Numbered from the stretch's first letter, positions 1 through 5,529 are shown. The stretch is 5,529 nucleotides of DNA from Neisseriales bacterium (GCA_003538525.1 DPRZ01000249.1:1-5529); one strand, 5' to 3'. Translations and numbers: made by a program. Notes: a model not told the origin generated them from the sequence alone.

Positions 1-500
1 GGGCGTACTATCATTGATGACATATCTAGGTCAGACCAAGTTCCACCACCAGTTGCGGAGCCTTGATAGACCAAACCGCGTTGAATTGTCGGTGCACTTG
101 GCAATGTATAACTACCTGCAACAATTACATTACCAGCCCCGTCATTATCTGGACCATATAAAGAGGTACTTGCACTATTAGGAAAATTTAACACCGCCCA
201 ACTACCACCGCCGCCAACAGGACCAGTATATAACATACCTTGGCTTAAAGTGCTACTAGCCGATTCATAAAATAATCCCGTAATATACACATTCGATGAA
301 TAACTCACACCGCGAACTCCAGTAATTAAACTCGAAAACACTGGAGTGGTAGAATAGTTAAATTGATTATAAACGACACCAGTGTTAACTTGGCTAGATG
401 AGCTACCAGAGTTGCATCCGCTCAAGACTGCGAATAACAAACCAGCTAAGAGACCACTCTGCACTACTGTAAATTTGTTAAGGTTTTTGATTAGATACAA
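1..500 (-). CDS. Repeat-containing secreted lipoprotein, 3' end outside window
   Basis: Partial gene: 166 codons are open from a TTG start to the window edge. The N-terminus has basic residues (K5, K9), a hydrophobic stretch (about 16-26) and a lipobox Leu-Ser-Gly-Cys with the acceptor Cys at residue 29. This is a classic type II lipoprotein signal. Residue +2 is Asn, not Asp, so outer-membrane sorting is plausible. A Ser/Gly-rich linker follows. The mature part contains a unit of about 53 residues seen at least twice: a Val-Tyr-Ile-Thr-Gly or Val-Ile-Val-Ala-Gly strand, then Gly-(Met/Leu)-(Leu/Val)-Tyr, then a Gly-Gly-Gly-X-Trp turn (about 66-107 and 117-160). A degenerate earlier copy begins near residue 40. 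Repeated beta-strand and Gly-Trp units suggest a beta-propeller-like or surface adhesive fold, but this is inference. The TTG start is chosen because AAGGA lies 7 nt upstream and the signal peptide begins right after it. The next in-frame ATG is past residue 85. Its function is not recognised. Confidence 0.8.
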   Translation of the reverse strand, partial: MYLIKNLNKFTVVQSGLLAGLLFAVLSGCNSGSSSSQVNTGVVYNQFNYSTTPVFSSLITGVRGVSYSSNVYITGLFYESASSTLSQGMLYTGPVGGGGSWAVLNFPNSASTSLYGPDNDGAGNVIVAGSYTLPSAPTIQRGLVYQGSATGGGTWSDLDMSSMIVR

Positions 501-502
501 CT

Positions 503-582
503 GCCGTTCCTTTTTAAAGTTAATCTAACGAGCCAATCTTAGCACATATCAATGTTATTTTATCTATCCGTTTTGGATAAAC
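503..582 (-). promoter_or_regulatory. Promoter/leader of lipoprotein gene (copy A of duplicated leader)
   Basis: On the minus strand this holds a dyad TATCC-N5-GGATA (565-579), a -10-like TAAAAT (557-562), a 5' UTR of about 50 nt and the Shine-Dalgarno AAGGA before the TTG start. It is homologous to 3401-3490. There is a 21-bp exact match around the dyad (561-581 versus 3470-3490) and a 15-of-16 match just before the start codon (503-518 versus 3401-3416), with partial similarity between. No good TTGACA-like -35 is visible and the dyad occupies the spacer, so control by a repressor or activator is plausible. An alternative promoter, TTGATA-N18-TTAGAT, lies further downstream inside the leader and cannot be excluded. 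Confidence 0.55.
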
Positions 583-684
583 TTAGGTTTACTAACCACA
601 CAGACTAAATTTAAATCAACCATCTAGCTTACTCATTCAAAATACCTCAACCGAACCACAAATTATTTAACAATTAGTACTGAT

Positions 685-1536
685 TTACTTTGCTCCCTCT
701 GCCTTGGCTAAAGCCTCTGAGGGGTCAATATTTAAATCTGCCTGTAAAAAATCTGCTGATTCTGGTAAGGCTATCTTAAAATCAGTTTCCTCTGCCAACA
801 TTAATTGCAAATTAGTTGCAGACAAACTAAGTACATGCCCACCAAACCGCTTATCATCACTTAATAAATGCAAATGATAACCTGGTACATTCAACGTTTT
901 AGCATATGCAGGTGTCCAAAAGCCTACCAAAGTTCCACGACAATCATTTAACTCAAACACAGCTTGATTATTCGTAGCACTTACTAAGTCAATACCCTGC
1001 TCCGCTTTACAAGCAACTCGATACTGAATGTGTTTAAAAACGCCCTTAATGCAGATAGAAGTAAAAATATTTTGCGAGCTTCGCATCTGATCCAATTGTT
1101 GACATAAGTCATCCCAGCTAGAAACCACACTTAGCGCACACGAAACTTGCGAAACAAAAGTGGTAGTTGCCCAAAATGGAGCTAATTCATCATTGGCCGC
1201 CAAAACGACTGAGCCATCACTTCGCGCATGCCAGACTTCTCCATCAAACATTATCCCCTCGCCATCCAATTCATCAAACGTACCTAAGCCAAAGTCACCA
1301 TGCTTCTTAATCTCTTCAACCGTCATGCAACCATTATAAATGCCCTGAACTAATGCAGTTGAAGTAGAGACTTGAAATAAAGTATGATGCTTTATATCTA
1401 ACTCAGCGGCAAGAGCCGACTGGATTACATGATCAGGTGTTTCACCCGTGCGCGCACAGCGATCAAGAATCGCTTGCCATAGAGCAGAGGAAACTCGAGA
1501 TTTAATGACGTGCCCATAATGAGGATGTTTTTTCAT
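685..1536 (-). CDS. budA: Acetolactate decarboxylase with N-terminal ribbon-helix-helix-like extension
   Basis: Converts (S)-2-acetolactate to acetoin and CO2 in the cytoplasm, the second step of acetoin formation. The catalytic domain (about residues 50-270) shows family hallmarks: LFQVST (53-58), HGDFGLGTF (79-87), LDGE with E93, SQN before the conserved strand, R173, the zinc-ligand pattern GYHLH plus GGH (H221, H223, H234) and LPES near the C-terminus (E259). It is 283 aa long; Klebsiella BudA is about 260. The extra N-terminal part (about 9-46) has a short basic strand VIKSRVS, a helix ALWQAILDRCARTG, a turn and a second helix VIQSALAAEL. This matches a ribbon-helix-helix (CopG/MetJ-like) DNA-binding module. 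The ATG at 1536 is preferred because a GAGGTGA Shine-Dalgarno sits 5-6 nt upstream; the GTG six bases earlier falls inside that site. It lies 11 bp after budB, so translational coupling is likely. Codon choice and composition look like its neighbours. Enzyme assignment is firm; the DNA-binding role is inferred from sequence pattern. Confidence 0.95.
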   Translation of the reverse strand: MKKHPHYGHVIKSRVSSALWQAILDRCARTGETPDHVIQSALAAELDIKHHTLFQVSTSTALVQGIYNGCMTVEEIKKHGDFGLGTFDELDGEGIMFDGEVWHARSDGSVVLAANDELAPFWATTTFVSQVSCALSVVSSWDDLCQQLDQMRSSQNIFTSICIKGVFKHIQYRVACKAEQGIDLVSATNNQAVFELNDCRGTLVGFWTPAYAKTLNVPGYHLHLLSDDKRFGGHVLSLSATNLQLMLAEETDFKIALPESADFLQADLNIDPSEALAKAEGAK

Positions 1537-1538
1537 AA

Positions 1539-1547
1539 TCACCTCTC
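1539..1547 (-). promoter_or_regulatory. Strong ribosome binding site deciding the budA start
   Basis: Minus strand GAGAGGTGA immediately after the budB stop codon. Its GAGGTGA core is a near-perfect match to the 16S 3' end. It is well spaced for ATG at 1536 and overlaps the GTG at 1540-1542, which argues against that GTG as the start. Confidence 0.75.
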
Positions 1548-3224
1548 TTAGTTTACAAAACTCTGAATAACATCTTGCATCAGGCGCATGTTTTGCGAAT
1601 AATCAATCGGAATATGAATTAAGACCGGAACATCAGAACTAAGCGCGTCTTGGAATACTCCAGCAATTTCATCGGCCGATTTAATACTATACCCCTTACA
1701 ACCAAATGCTTCAGCATAGGCAACAACATCATAATGCCCAAGTTCGACACCAGCAGTATCACCAGCATAATGCGCAGCTTCTTGAAAGGAGACCATATCA
1801 TAAGATGCACTATCCCAAATCAAATGAATAAATTTTACGCCCAGTCGTTTCGCCGTTTCCAGTTCCATCGCACTAAATAAAAATCCGCCATCTCCTGAAA
1901 CAGAAATAATACGTTTATCTGGATAAATCAAACTAGTCGCAATCGCCCATGGCAATGCTACCCCCAAAGTTTGCTGACCGTTACTCACTAAGACTTGTCT
2001 TGCATATTCAGCACCGTAATAGCGATTCATCCAGATATAATTTGACCCAACATCCAATGCAATATGCGTATCCGCAGTAATTATCTTCTGCAATTCATGA
2101 ATCACACGTAATGGGTGAACTGGCGTTCCATTTAACTGTGCCCCCTCCGCTACCGTTAATTTATTTTGGGTTAAGGCATCAGTAACTGCACTAGTAAATT
2201 CAGCGTCAATGTTTGGCGTCAACTTACTAGCCAATAATTCAAGAGAACCGCCGATTTCTCCAACAATTTCTACTTCAGGCATAAAATCATTGTCTTGATC
2301 AGCGCGAATTACATCAATTGCAATTAATTTACGACGATTGTTCTGATTCCAGATATTAGGATCATACTCAATTGGATCATAACCGACAGTAATTACGCAG
2401 TCAGACTGATCTAATAAATGATCTGCGGGTTGATTACGGAATAAACCAACACGTCCAACGAACGTTTCTCCGTCTTCGGGCTGAGCCCATTTACCAGGTC
2501 CTTGAAAAGTTGCAGTATATGGGATTTTAGTTTTAGCTAAGAAATTTTGTATCGCTGTTGCAACATCTGGCTTAGATGCCTGCATTCCAAAAATAACCAT
2601 CGGTCGCTTACTCGCATTAATCAGCTCTACGGCTGCATCAATCGCTGTCAGCGCTCCACATCCTTGCACAACTGGTTTACCCCACGCCTGCGTAGCATCA
2701 CCAACAAATGGTGCCAAACCAATATCTTTGGGCAAAGAAATAAATGCGGCACCGGCGCGTCCACTTTCAGCAGCGCGGATAGCATTCCCCATAATTTCGG
2801 TTAATTGATCAACCGTCACTACTTCCTCACTGTATTTAGTAGCTGATTTCATTAAAGTAACCGCATCCAGTGACTGATGAGTTTTTTTGAGTCTGTCACT
2901 TAAAGGAACTTCACCACCAATCGCCAAGACTGGGTCTCCCTCACTGGTTGCGGTTGCCAAACCAGTAATTAAATTGGTAACCCCAGGACCTGAAGTAGCA
3001 ACACAGACACCGACTTTACCAGTGATCCGCCCAAACGCAGCCGCCATAAAAGCCGCATTTTGTTCATGACGCGCTATAACTAATTTTATTTTTGAATATT
3101 TTAATGCAATAAACAGGCTGTCAATCTTAGCGCCAGGAACACCAAATACATGGGTAACACCCATGTTTTCAAGTATTTTAACTATTGCTTGTGAACAATT
3201 AAGTTGAGGAGTTGTGTCTTTCAT
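1548..3224 (-). CDS. budB: Catabolic acetolactate synthase (AlsS/BudB type)
   Basis: Thiamine-diphosphate enzyme that condenses two pyruvates to 2-acetolactate and CO2. At 558 aa it matches the usual length of Klebsiella BudB (559). Three domains are visible. The N-terminal PYR domain has VFGVPGAKID (26-35) and the catalytic Glu in RHEQNAAF (E54). The central domain has GRVGLF (258-263) and VGYDPIEYDP (280-289). The C-terminal ThDP-binding domain has SNGQQTLGVALPWA (414-427) and GDGG (444-447). The central VGYDP(I/V)EYDP block is typical of FAD-independent catabolic synthases. Together with the adjacent decarboxylase it argues against a biosynthetic IlvB. One oddity is the second half of the ThDP/Mg motif, which reads IWDSASYDMV. 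The position aligned with the usual metal-binding Asp (WVDNGY in Klebsiella) is Ser472, and an Asp lies one residue earlier. Start ATG 3224 follows AAGGTGG at 7-8 nt. It is the first gene of a budB-budA operon, the alsS-alsD order known from Bacillus. Confidence 0.96.
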   Translation of the reverse strand: MKDTTPQLNCSQAIVKILENMGVTHVFGVPGAKIDSLFIALKYSKIKLVIARHEQNAAFMAAAFGRITGKVGVCVATSGPGVTNLITGLATATSEGDPVLAIGGEVPLSDRLKKTHQSLDAVTLMKSATKYSEEVVTVDQLTEIMGNAIRAAESGRAGAAFISLPKDIGLAPFVGDATQAWGKPVVQGCGALTAIDAAVELINASKRPMVIFGMQASKPDVATAIQNFLAKTKIPYTATFQGPGKWAQPEDGETFVGRVGLFRNQPADHLLDQSDCVITVGYDPIEYDPNIWNQNNRRKLIAIDVIRADQDNDFMPEVEIVGEIGGSLELLASKLTPNIDAEFTSAVTDALTQNKLTVAEGAQLNGTPVHPLRVIHELQKIITADTHIALDVGSNYIWMNRYYGAEYARQVLVSNGQQTLGVALPWAIATSLIYPDKRIISVSGDGGFLFSAMELETAKRLGVKFIHLIWDSASYDMVSFQEAAHYAGDTAGVELGHYDVVAYAEAFGCKGYSIKSADEIAGVFQDALSSDVPVLIHIPIDYSQNMRLMQDVIQSFVN

Positions 3225-3246
3225 TTTAATACCACCTTCTAAAAAT

Positions 3247-3269
3247 TAACATCATAAAATTACATCATT
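3247..3269. repeat. Tandem 10-bp direct repeat over bud -10/start region, candidate operator
   Basis: Two copies, taacatcata (3247-3256) and ttacatcatt (3260-3269), match at 8 of 10 positions and share a 7-base core acatcat. Their starts are 13 bp apart. They overlap the -10 element and probable transcription start of the proximal bud promoter, which is where a repressor would act. Short tandem repeats are a common target layout for ribbon-helix-helix proteins, and the operon encodes such a domain. Binding itself is inference, and short AT-rich repeats can arise by chance. Confidence 0.4.
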
Positions 3270-3275
3270 ATACCA
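3260..3275 (-). promoter_or_regulatory. Proximal bud promoter, extended -10
   Basis: Minus strand TGG-TATAAT: a perfect -10 hexamer at 3267-3272 preceded by the TGN extension (3273-3275). No good -35 lies 16-18 bp upstream, which fits an extended -10 promoter. The predicted start near 3260 gives a 5' UTR of about 35 nt ending in the AAGGTGG ribosome binding site of budB. Confidence 0.6.
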
Positions 3276-3385
3276 AATTCATGCTAAAGAAACTATATTA
3301 TCTCTCCATTTAATAACGCTACTCTACAAATGATCTCACACTACGGTCAAATAAATAAACTTCAATACACTTTGACTCTAAATTA

Positions 3386-3409
3386 TTAGGCTCCTTTATA
3401 GCCGTTCAT
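3386..3409 (-). other. Eight-codon mini-ORF (MNGYKGA) in leader copy B
   Basis: ATG to TAA encodes seven residues, followed by another stop. The ATG sits where copy A has the AAGGA ribosome binding site: AAAAAGGAACGGC in A is AAAAATGAACGGC in B, so one substitution both removes that site and creates the ATG. It has no good Shine-Dalgarno of its own. An AAAGGAG motif lies inside it but is followed by stop codons and no usable start. It is probably not translated; a leader-peptide role is possible but unsupported. Confidence 0.25.
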
Positions 3410-3490
3410 TTTTAAAATCAATGCCATAAACCAAGTGTTAGCATATGTTTGCATATATACGTGTTATTATATCTATCCGTTTTGGATAAA
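3401..3490 (-). promoter_or_regulatory. Distal bud promoter/leader (copy B of duplicated leader)
   Basis: Diverged copy of the lipoprotein promoter/leader at 503-582. It contains the same TATCC-N5-GGATA dyad (3474-3488) and a perfect -10 TATAAT (3466-3471) at the same offset. The conserved AATAACA follows, then a shared CTAA-ACTTGG-like segment and TTTAAAAANGAACGGC. Relative to copy A it carries about 10 extra bases in the middle, where an ATATGCAAAC-type stretch appears partly duplicated. No gene start follows at the place of the lipoprotein start codon. It is either a second, regulated promoter of the bud operon about 235 bp upstream of budB, or the remnant of a lost lipoprotein paralogue. 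Confidence 0.5.
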
Positions 3491-3570
3491 TTTCTAAACA
3501 TCCGTTACAAGAAACTCAATGGATAAAACGACAATAATACATTTTCTGAGCGCTCTTGAAATGATTGTGT

Positions 3571-4200
3571 TTAAGCAACCTTGCTAACTAATTTATGTTG
3601 CAAGTAATTGGCGACCTTAGCCGCACTCAATTTATTTATTTGGCTGAAAATTTGTGGATCTAGTGCGCTGAGTTGATAATTTTTGCGTAAATGTTTACCA
3701 ATATGAATGAGTAATTCGGCGGCAACTTCGGCATCTGCTTCAGCGCGATGAGCCTGACTATTAAATTTAATCCCTAATGCATTGGCTAAGTTAGTTAATT
3801 TGTAGCTGGGTAAACCCGGAAACACTCTGCGCGCTAATTTTAAAGAGCACACTAAATTGGCATGACTAGGCGCTAGCCCCAAACGCGTACTTTCTGCGCT
3901 AAGAAATTTAACATCAAAACTAGCATTATGTGCGGCTAAGACATCCTGACCAATAAAATCCAGAAGTTCAGGAAGCACCACACTTGCCGCTGGCGCTCGA
4001 TTAACCATCGCTTGCGTAATCCCAGTTAACTCACTGATAAAGGATGGAATTCGTACATTACAATTAATCAATGAAACATAACGTTCAACTATCCTATCAC
4101 CGACTATTCGCAGCGCTGCAACCTCGGTAATTCGATCACCATAGGCTGGGCTTAAACCTGTGGTTTCAAAATCTAGCATCACAATTGGCGCTTTAAACAT
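3571..4200 (-). CDS. DnaQ-like DEDDh 3'-5' exonuclease
   Basis: A 209-aa protein with the complete DEDDh active site of the DnaQ/RNase T superfamily. Exo I is LDFETTG (D10, E12), Exo II is HNASFDVKFL (D96), and Exo III is HRAEADAEV (H151, D156). These residues bind two metal ions for 3'-to-5' phosphodiester hydrolysis. It is a stand-alone nuclease domain. The C-terminal tail of about 35 residues shows no clear clamp-binding motif and no helicase, GIY-YIG or BRCT fusion, so it cannot be called the replicative epsilon subunit with confidence. It could be a second proofreading-type or repair exonuclease, or act on RNA. ATG 4200 is preceded by AAGGAAGAG at good distance. The gene lies 26 bp after the exporter gene, suggesting co-transcription. 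The stop is followed by 80 bp with no convincing terminator. Confidence 0.88.
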   Translation of the reverse strand: MFKAPIVMLDFETTGLSPAYGDRITEVAALRIVGDRIVERYVSLINCNVRIPSFISELTGITQAMVNRAPAASVVLPELLDFIGQDVLAAHNASFDVKFLSAESTRLGLAPSHANLVCSLKLARRVFPGLPSYKLTNLANALGIKFNSQAHRAEADAEVAAELLIHIGKHLRKNYQLSALDPQIFSQINKLSAAKVANYLQHKLVSKVA

Positions 4201-4226
4201 CGAAACTCTTCCTTATTGACATTGGT

Positions 4227-4829
4227 TTAATGTCCTTCCAAAAACATCAGCAAAATTGAGAGAATTAACAACGTACCCATGGTTAAATTAAAATAATGCA
4301 GGTGCTTTGGATGTTTCAAATAACGACTAACCCCAACCCCACCAATTAACCACATTCCAATACAGGGTAAGCCCACGATGAAATAAACGCCCGCAATTAT
4401 TAGCGCTTGGCTTAGCATATTAGAATTCACCACGCTATATGCAGAAATCGCCCCAACCGCCATAATCCACGCCTTGGGGTTAATCCATTGAAACAACAGC
4501 GCTTGGACGAAATTTAAAGGCTTACTTTTGGCTGACACGGTTTTTAATTCACTGGTGGAACGAATAATTTGCCATGCCAAATACAACATATAGAATGCAC
4601 CAACATATTTAATAATCAAATGCAAAATTGACCAGCGATTAAAAATCTCCCCCAAGCCTAGCCCAACCAAGGCAACCATCAGAGCAAAACCGATGCAAAT
4701 GCCCAAATAATGTGGCAACGAAGATTTAACGCCAAATTTAGCTCCCGACATCATAATCATCAGATTATTTGGTCCAGGGGTAATACTCGTAGAAAAACAA
4801 AAAATAATCAATGGCAAATAAAAACTCAT
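4227..4829 (-). CDS. LysE/RhtB-family amino-acid exporter
   Basis: A 200-aa inner-membrane protein with about six hydrophobic segments (roughly 3-24, 41-61, 69-90, 119-135, 141-165, 179-197), the usual size and layout of the family. Diagnostic motifs are TPGPNNLMIMMSGAKFG near the N-terminus (17-33) and F-Q-W-I-N-P-K-A (113-120) at the start of the fourth segment. A polar loop at about 91-107 separates the two halves. Relatives export lysine, threonine, homoserine, cysteine or other amino acids by proton exchange; the substrate cannot be read from sequence. Start ATG 4829 has a modest AAGG about 10 nt upstream. The upstream gap is 79 bp. A weak TTGAGG/TTTATT pair lies there but is not convincing as a promoter. 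It probably runs into the exonuclease gene. No LysR-type regulator is adjacent in the window. Confidence 0.9.
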   Translation of the reverse strand: MSFYLPLIIFCFSTSITPGPNNLMIMMSGAKFGVKSSLPHYLGICIGFALMVALVGLGLGEIFNRWSILHLIIKYVGAFYMLYLAWQIIRSTSELKTVSAKSKPLNFVQALLFQWINPKAWIMAVGAISAYSVVNSNMLSQALIIAGVYFIVGLPCIGMWLIGGVGVSRYLKHPKHLHYFNLTMGTLLILSILLMFLEGH

Positions 4830-4908
4830 CTTCAGACAACCTTATACAGTAATAAAATCCCTAGTAACCTTAACCTCAAGCTAACTTAAAATCATGAATT
4901 AAACTACA

Positions 4909-5529
4909 CTATTCTGCTAGCTCTTCAGCTAACTCGTACCACAAGAAAGCTTTTTTACGCCAAAATTTCCATAAGTCAAACCGCGATAACTGCAAACAGT
5001 GACAGCCAGTTAAGGTTGGAACATAAATATTTAAACGCTGAATTTTCCGCGAAAGAAGTAAATCCAATAATTTCGTGGCCAATAAACCATCCAACTCAGC
5101 AACTACCTCAAGCCATGAGAAACTATCGCGATAGCAAGCTGGATAATAGGCCTTATCCACAATTAGACTCGTCACTGCAGCAAAATCATCTGTCAAAGCG
5201 CTCAAACTAGAATTATTTGCCAAGCGCGTCCCAAATTCAAAGGCGAATTTAGCTGGCGATTTATTCCAGATCCAAACGCTATTGATACTCAGTAATCCCT
5301 CATCTTCACGTAATTTATTCAACGGTAAATTAAATAGCAACATTTGCATTTCATTAATCAATTTATGTAAGCGTAGCCGCTCATTACCGCTGGGTAAGAA
5401 TTCATCAATATTTTCACCGACAATATCAATTAATGGGTAGCTAACTACAGCATCAAGTGCAAAATTTAGTCCGATTAACCATAACTCATCGCTAATATAA
5501 AAGACCTCTAATTCACCGCTAAAATACTC
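4909..5529 (-). CDS. RpfE-like conserved protein, 5' end outside window
   Basis: The frame is open from the TAG at 4909-4911 to the right edge, giving 206 visible codons, so the true start lies outside. The core LINEMQMLLF-NLPLNKLRED-INSVWIW (about residues 57-88) matches, from memory of the family, the LLNEIQMLLHxHPVNxxRExxGxxxVNSLWLWG block of RpfE-type proteins. These are annotated variously as RpfE or cofactor-independent phosphoglycerate mutase-like in Xanthomonas and betaproteobacteria. The C-terminal segment with RFDLWKFWRKK also fits. The family's biochemical role is not established, and no phosphoglycerate mutase active site is seen in the visible part. A TTG at 5361 would give a 150-aa protein but has no reason to be the start, because the family core block begins there and homologous-looking sequence (YISDELWLIG, LPSGNERLR) continues upstream of it. 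It is followed by the exporter gene after 79 bp. Confidence 0.65.
   Translation of the reverse strand, partial: EYFSGELEVFYISDELWLIGLNFALDAVVSYPLIDIVGENIDEFLPSGNERLRLHKLINEMQMLLFNLPLNKLREDEGLLSINSVWIWNKSPAKFAFEFGTRLANNSSLSALTDDFAAVTSLIVDKAYYPACYRDSFSWLEVVAELDGLLATKLLDLLLSRKIQRLNIYVPTLTGCHCLQLSRFDLWKFWRKKAFLWYELAEELAE

Larger units (their letters stand above)
3225..3570. other. 346-bp intergenic region upstream of the acetoin operon
   Basis: No protein gene of credible length is present on either strand. On the minus strand, read toward budB, it contains an untyped 80-bp stretch after the exonuclease stop, the duplicated promoter/leader copy B (3401-3490), an 8-codon mini-ORF, about 100 bp of AT-rich sequence without recognisable features, and a proximal extended -10 promoter with tandem repeats next to the budB ribosome binding site (AGAAGGTGGT, 3231-3240). 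Confidence 0.7.

Noticed and set aside
583..684. Terminator after budA
   Set aside because: The sequence is AT-rich with no GC hairpin followed by a T run; only weak AT pairings are found.
1537..1542. GTG at 1540-1542 as the budA start
   Set aside because: It lies inside the GAGGTGA ribosome binding site that is correctly spaced for the ATG at 1536.
1650..3069. Several 60-85 codon plus-strand open frames, and a second minus-strand frame, inside budB
   Set aside because: They overlap a well-supported gene, lack family motifs and behave as antisense or out-of-frame shadows.
3542..3561. Palindrome GAGCGCTC with flanking TTTC/GAAA after the exonuclease gene as a terminator
   Set aside because: The self-complementary core leaves almost no loop, the outer arms are mismatched, and no U tract follows on the minus strand.
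4830..4908. Promoter for the exporter gene (TTGAGG/TTTATT)
   Set aside because: Both hexamers are poor matches, so it is not supportable as a separate feature.
5016..5210. 64-codon plus-strand open frame opposite the RpfE-like gene
   Set aside because: It is antisense to a recognisable coding region, with no homology pattern of its own.
4909..5361. The RpfE-like gene as a complete 150-aa protein starting at TTG 5361
   Set aside because: The same frame is open to position 5529 and encodes family-like sequence upstream, so the gene is truncated by the window edge.

Overview
The window comes from an AT-rich Gram-negative bacterium, most likely a proteobacterium. The evidence is a lipobox-type lipoprotein signal, an RpfE-like protein of the kind known from beta- and gammaproteobacteria, and ordinary Shine-Dalgarno-led genes. 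The genus cannot be named from sequence alone. All supported genes lie on the minus strand, so transcription runs from high to low coordinates.

From the right edge, the first block (about 5529 down to 3571) holds a 5'-truncated RpfE-like protein, a LysE/RhtB-family amino-acid exporter and a small DnaQ-type (DEDDh) 3'-5' exonuclease. The spacings are 79 and 26 bp. The exporter and exonuclease probably share a transcript. They do not form an obvious pathway.

A 346-bp intergenic region (3225-3570) follows. It holds two putative promoters: an extended -10 promoter close to the next operon, and a distal promoter/leader that is a diverged copy of the leader in front of the lipoprotein gene at the left end.

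The second block (3224 down to 685) is a two-gene acetoin operon, synthase then decarboxylase. Catabolic acetolactate synthase (AlsS/BudB) makes 2-acetolactate from two pyruvates, and acetolactate decarboxylase (AlsD/BudA) converts it to acetoin. No LysR-type regulator (AlsR/BudR) and no butanediol dehydrogenase is in the window. The decarboxylase carries an extra N-terminal segment of about 45 residues that reads as a ribbon-helix-helix DNA-binding fold. This suggests an enzyme that could also regulate its own operon, comparable in architecture to PutA. A tandem 10-bp repeat over the operon's -10/start region is a candidate target.

The left end (500 down to 1) is the start of a secreted lipoprotein with a repeated Gly/Trp-rich unit, cut by the window edge. 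Its promoter contains a TATCC-N5-GGATA dyad that recurs in the bud leader copy.

Most worth following up: the ribbon-helix-helix/acetolactate decarboxylase fusion with its possible operator, and the duplicated dyad-containing promoter/leader. No RNA genes, mobile elements, CRISPR arrays or convincing intrinsic terminators were seen.
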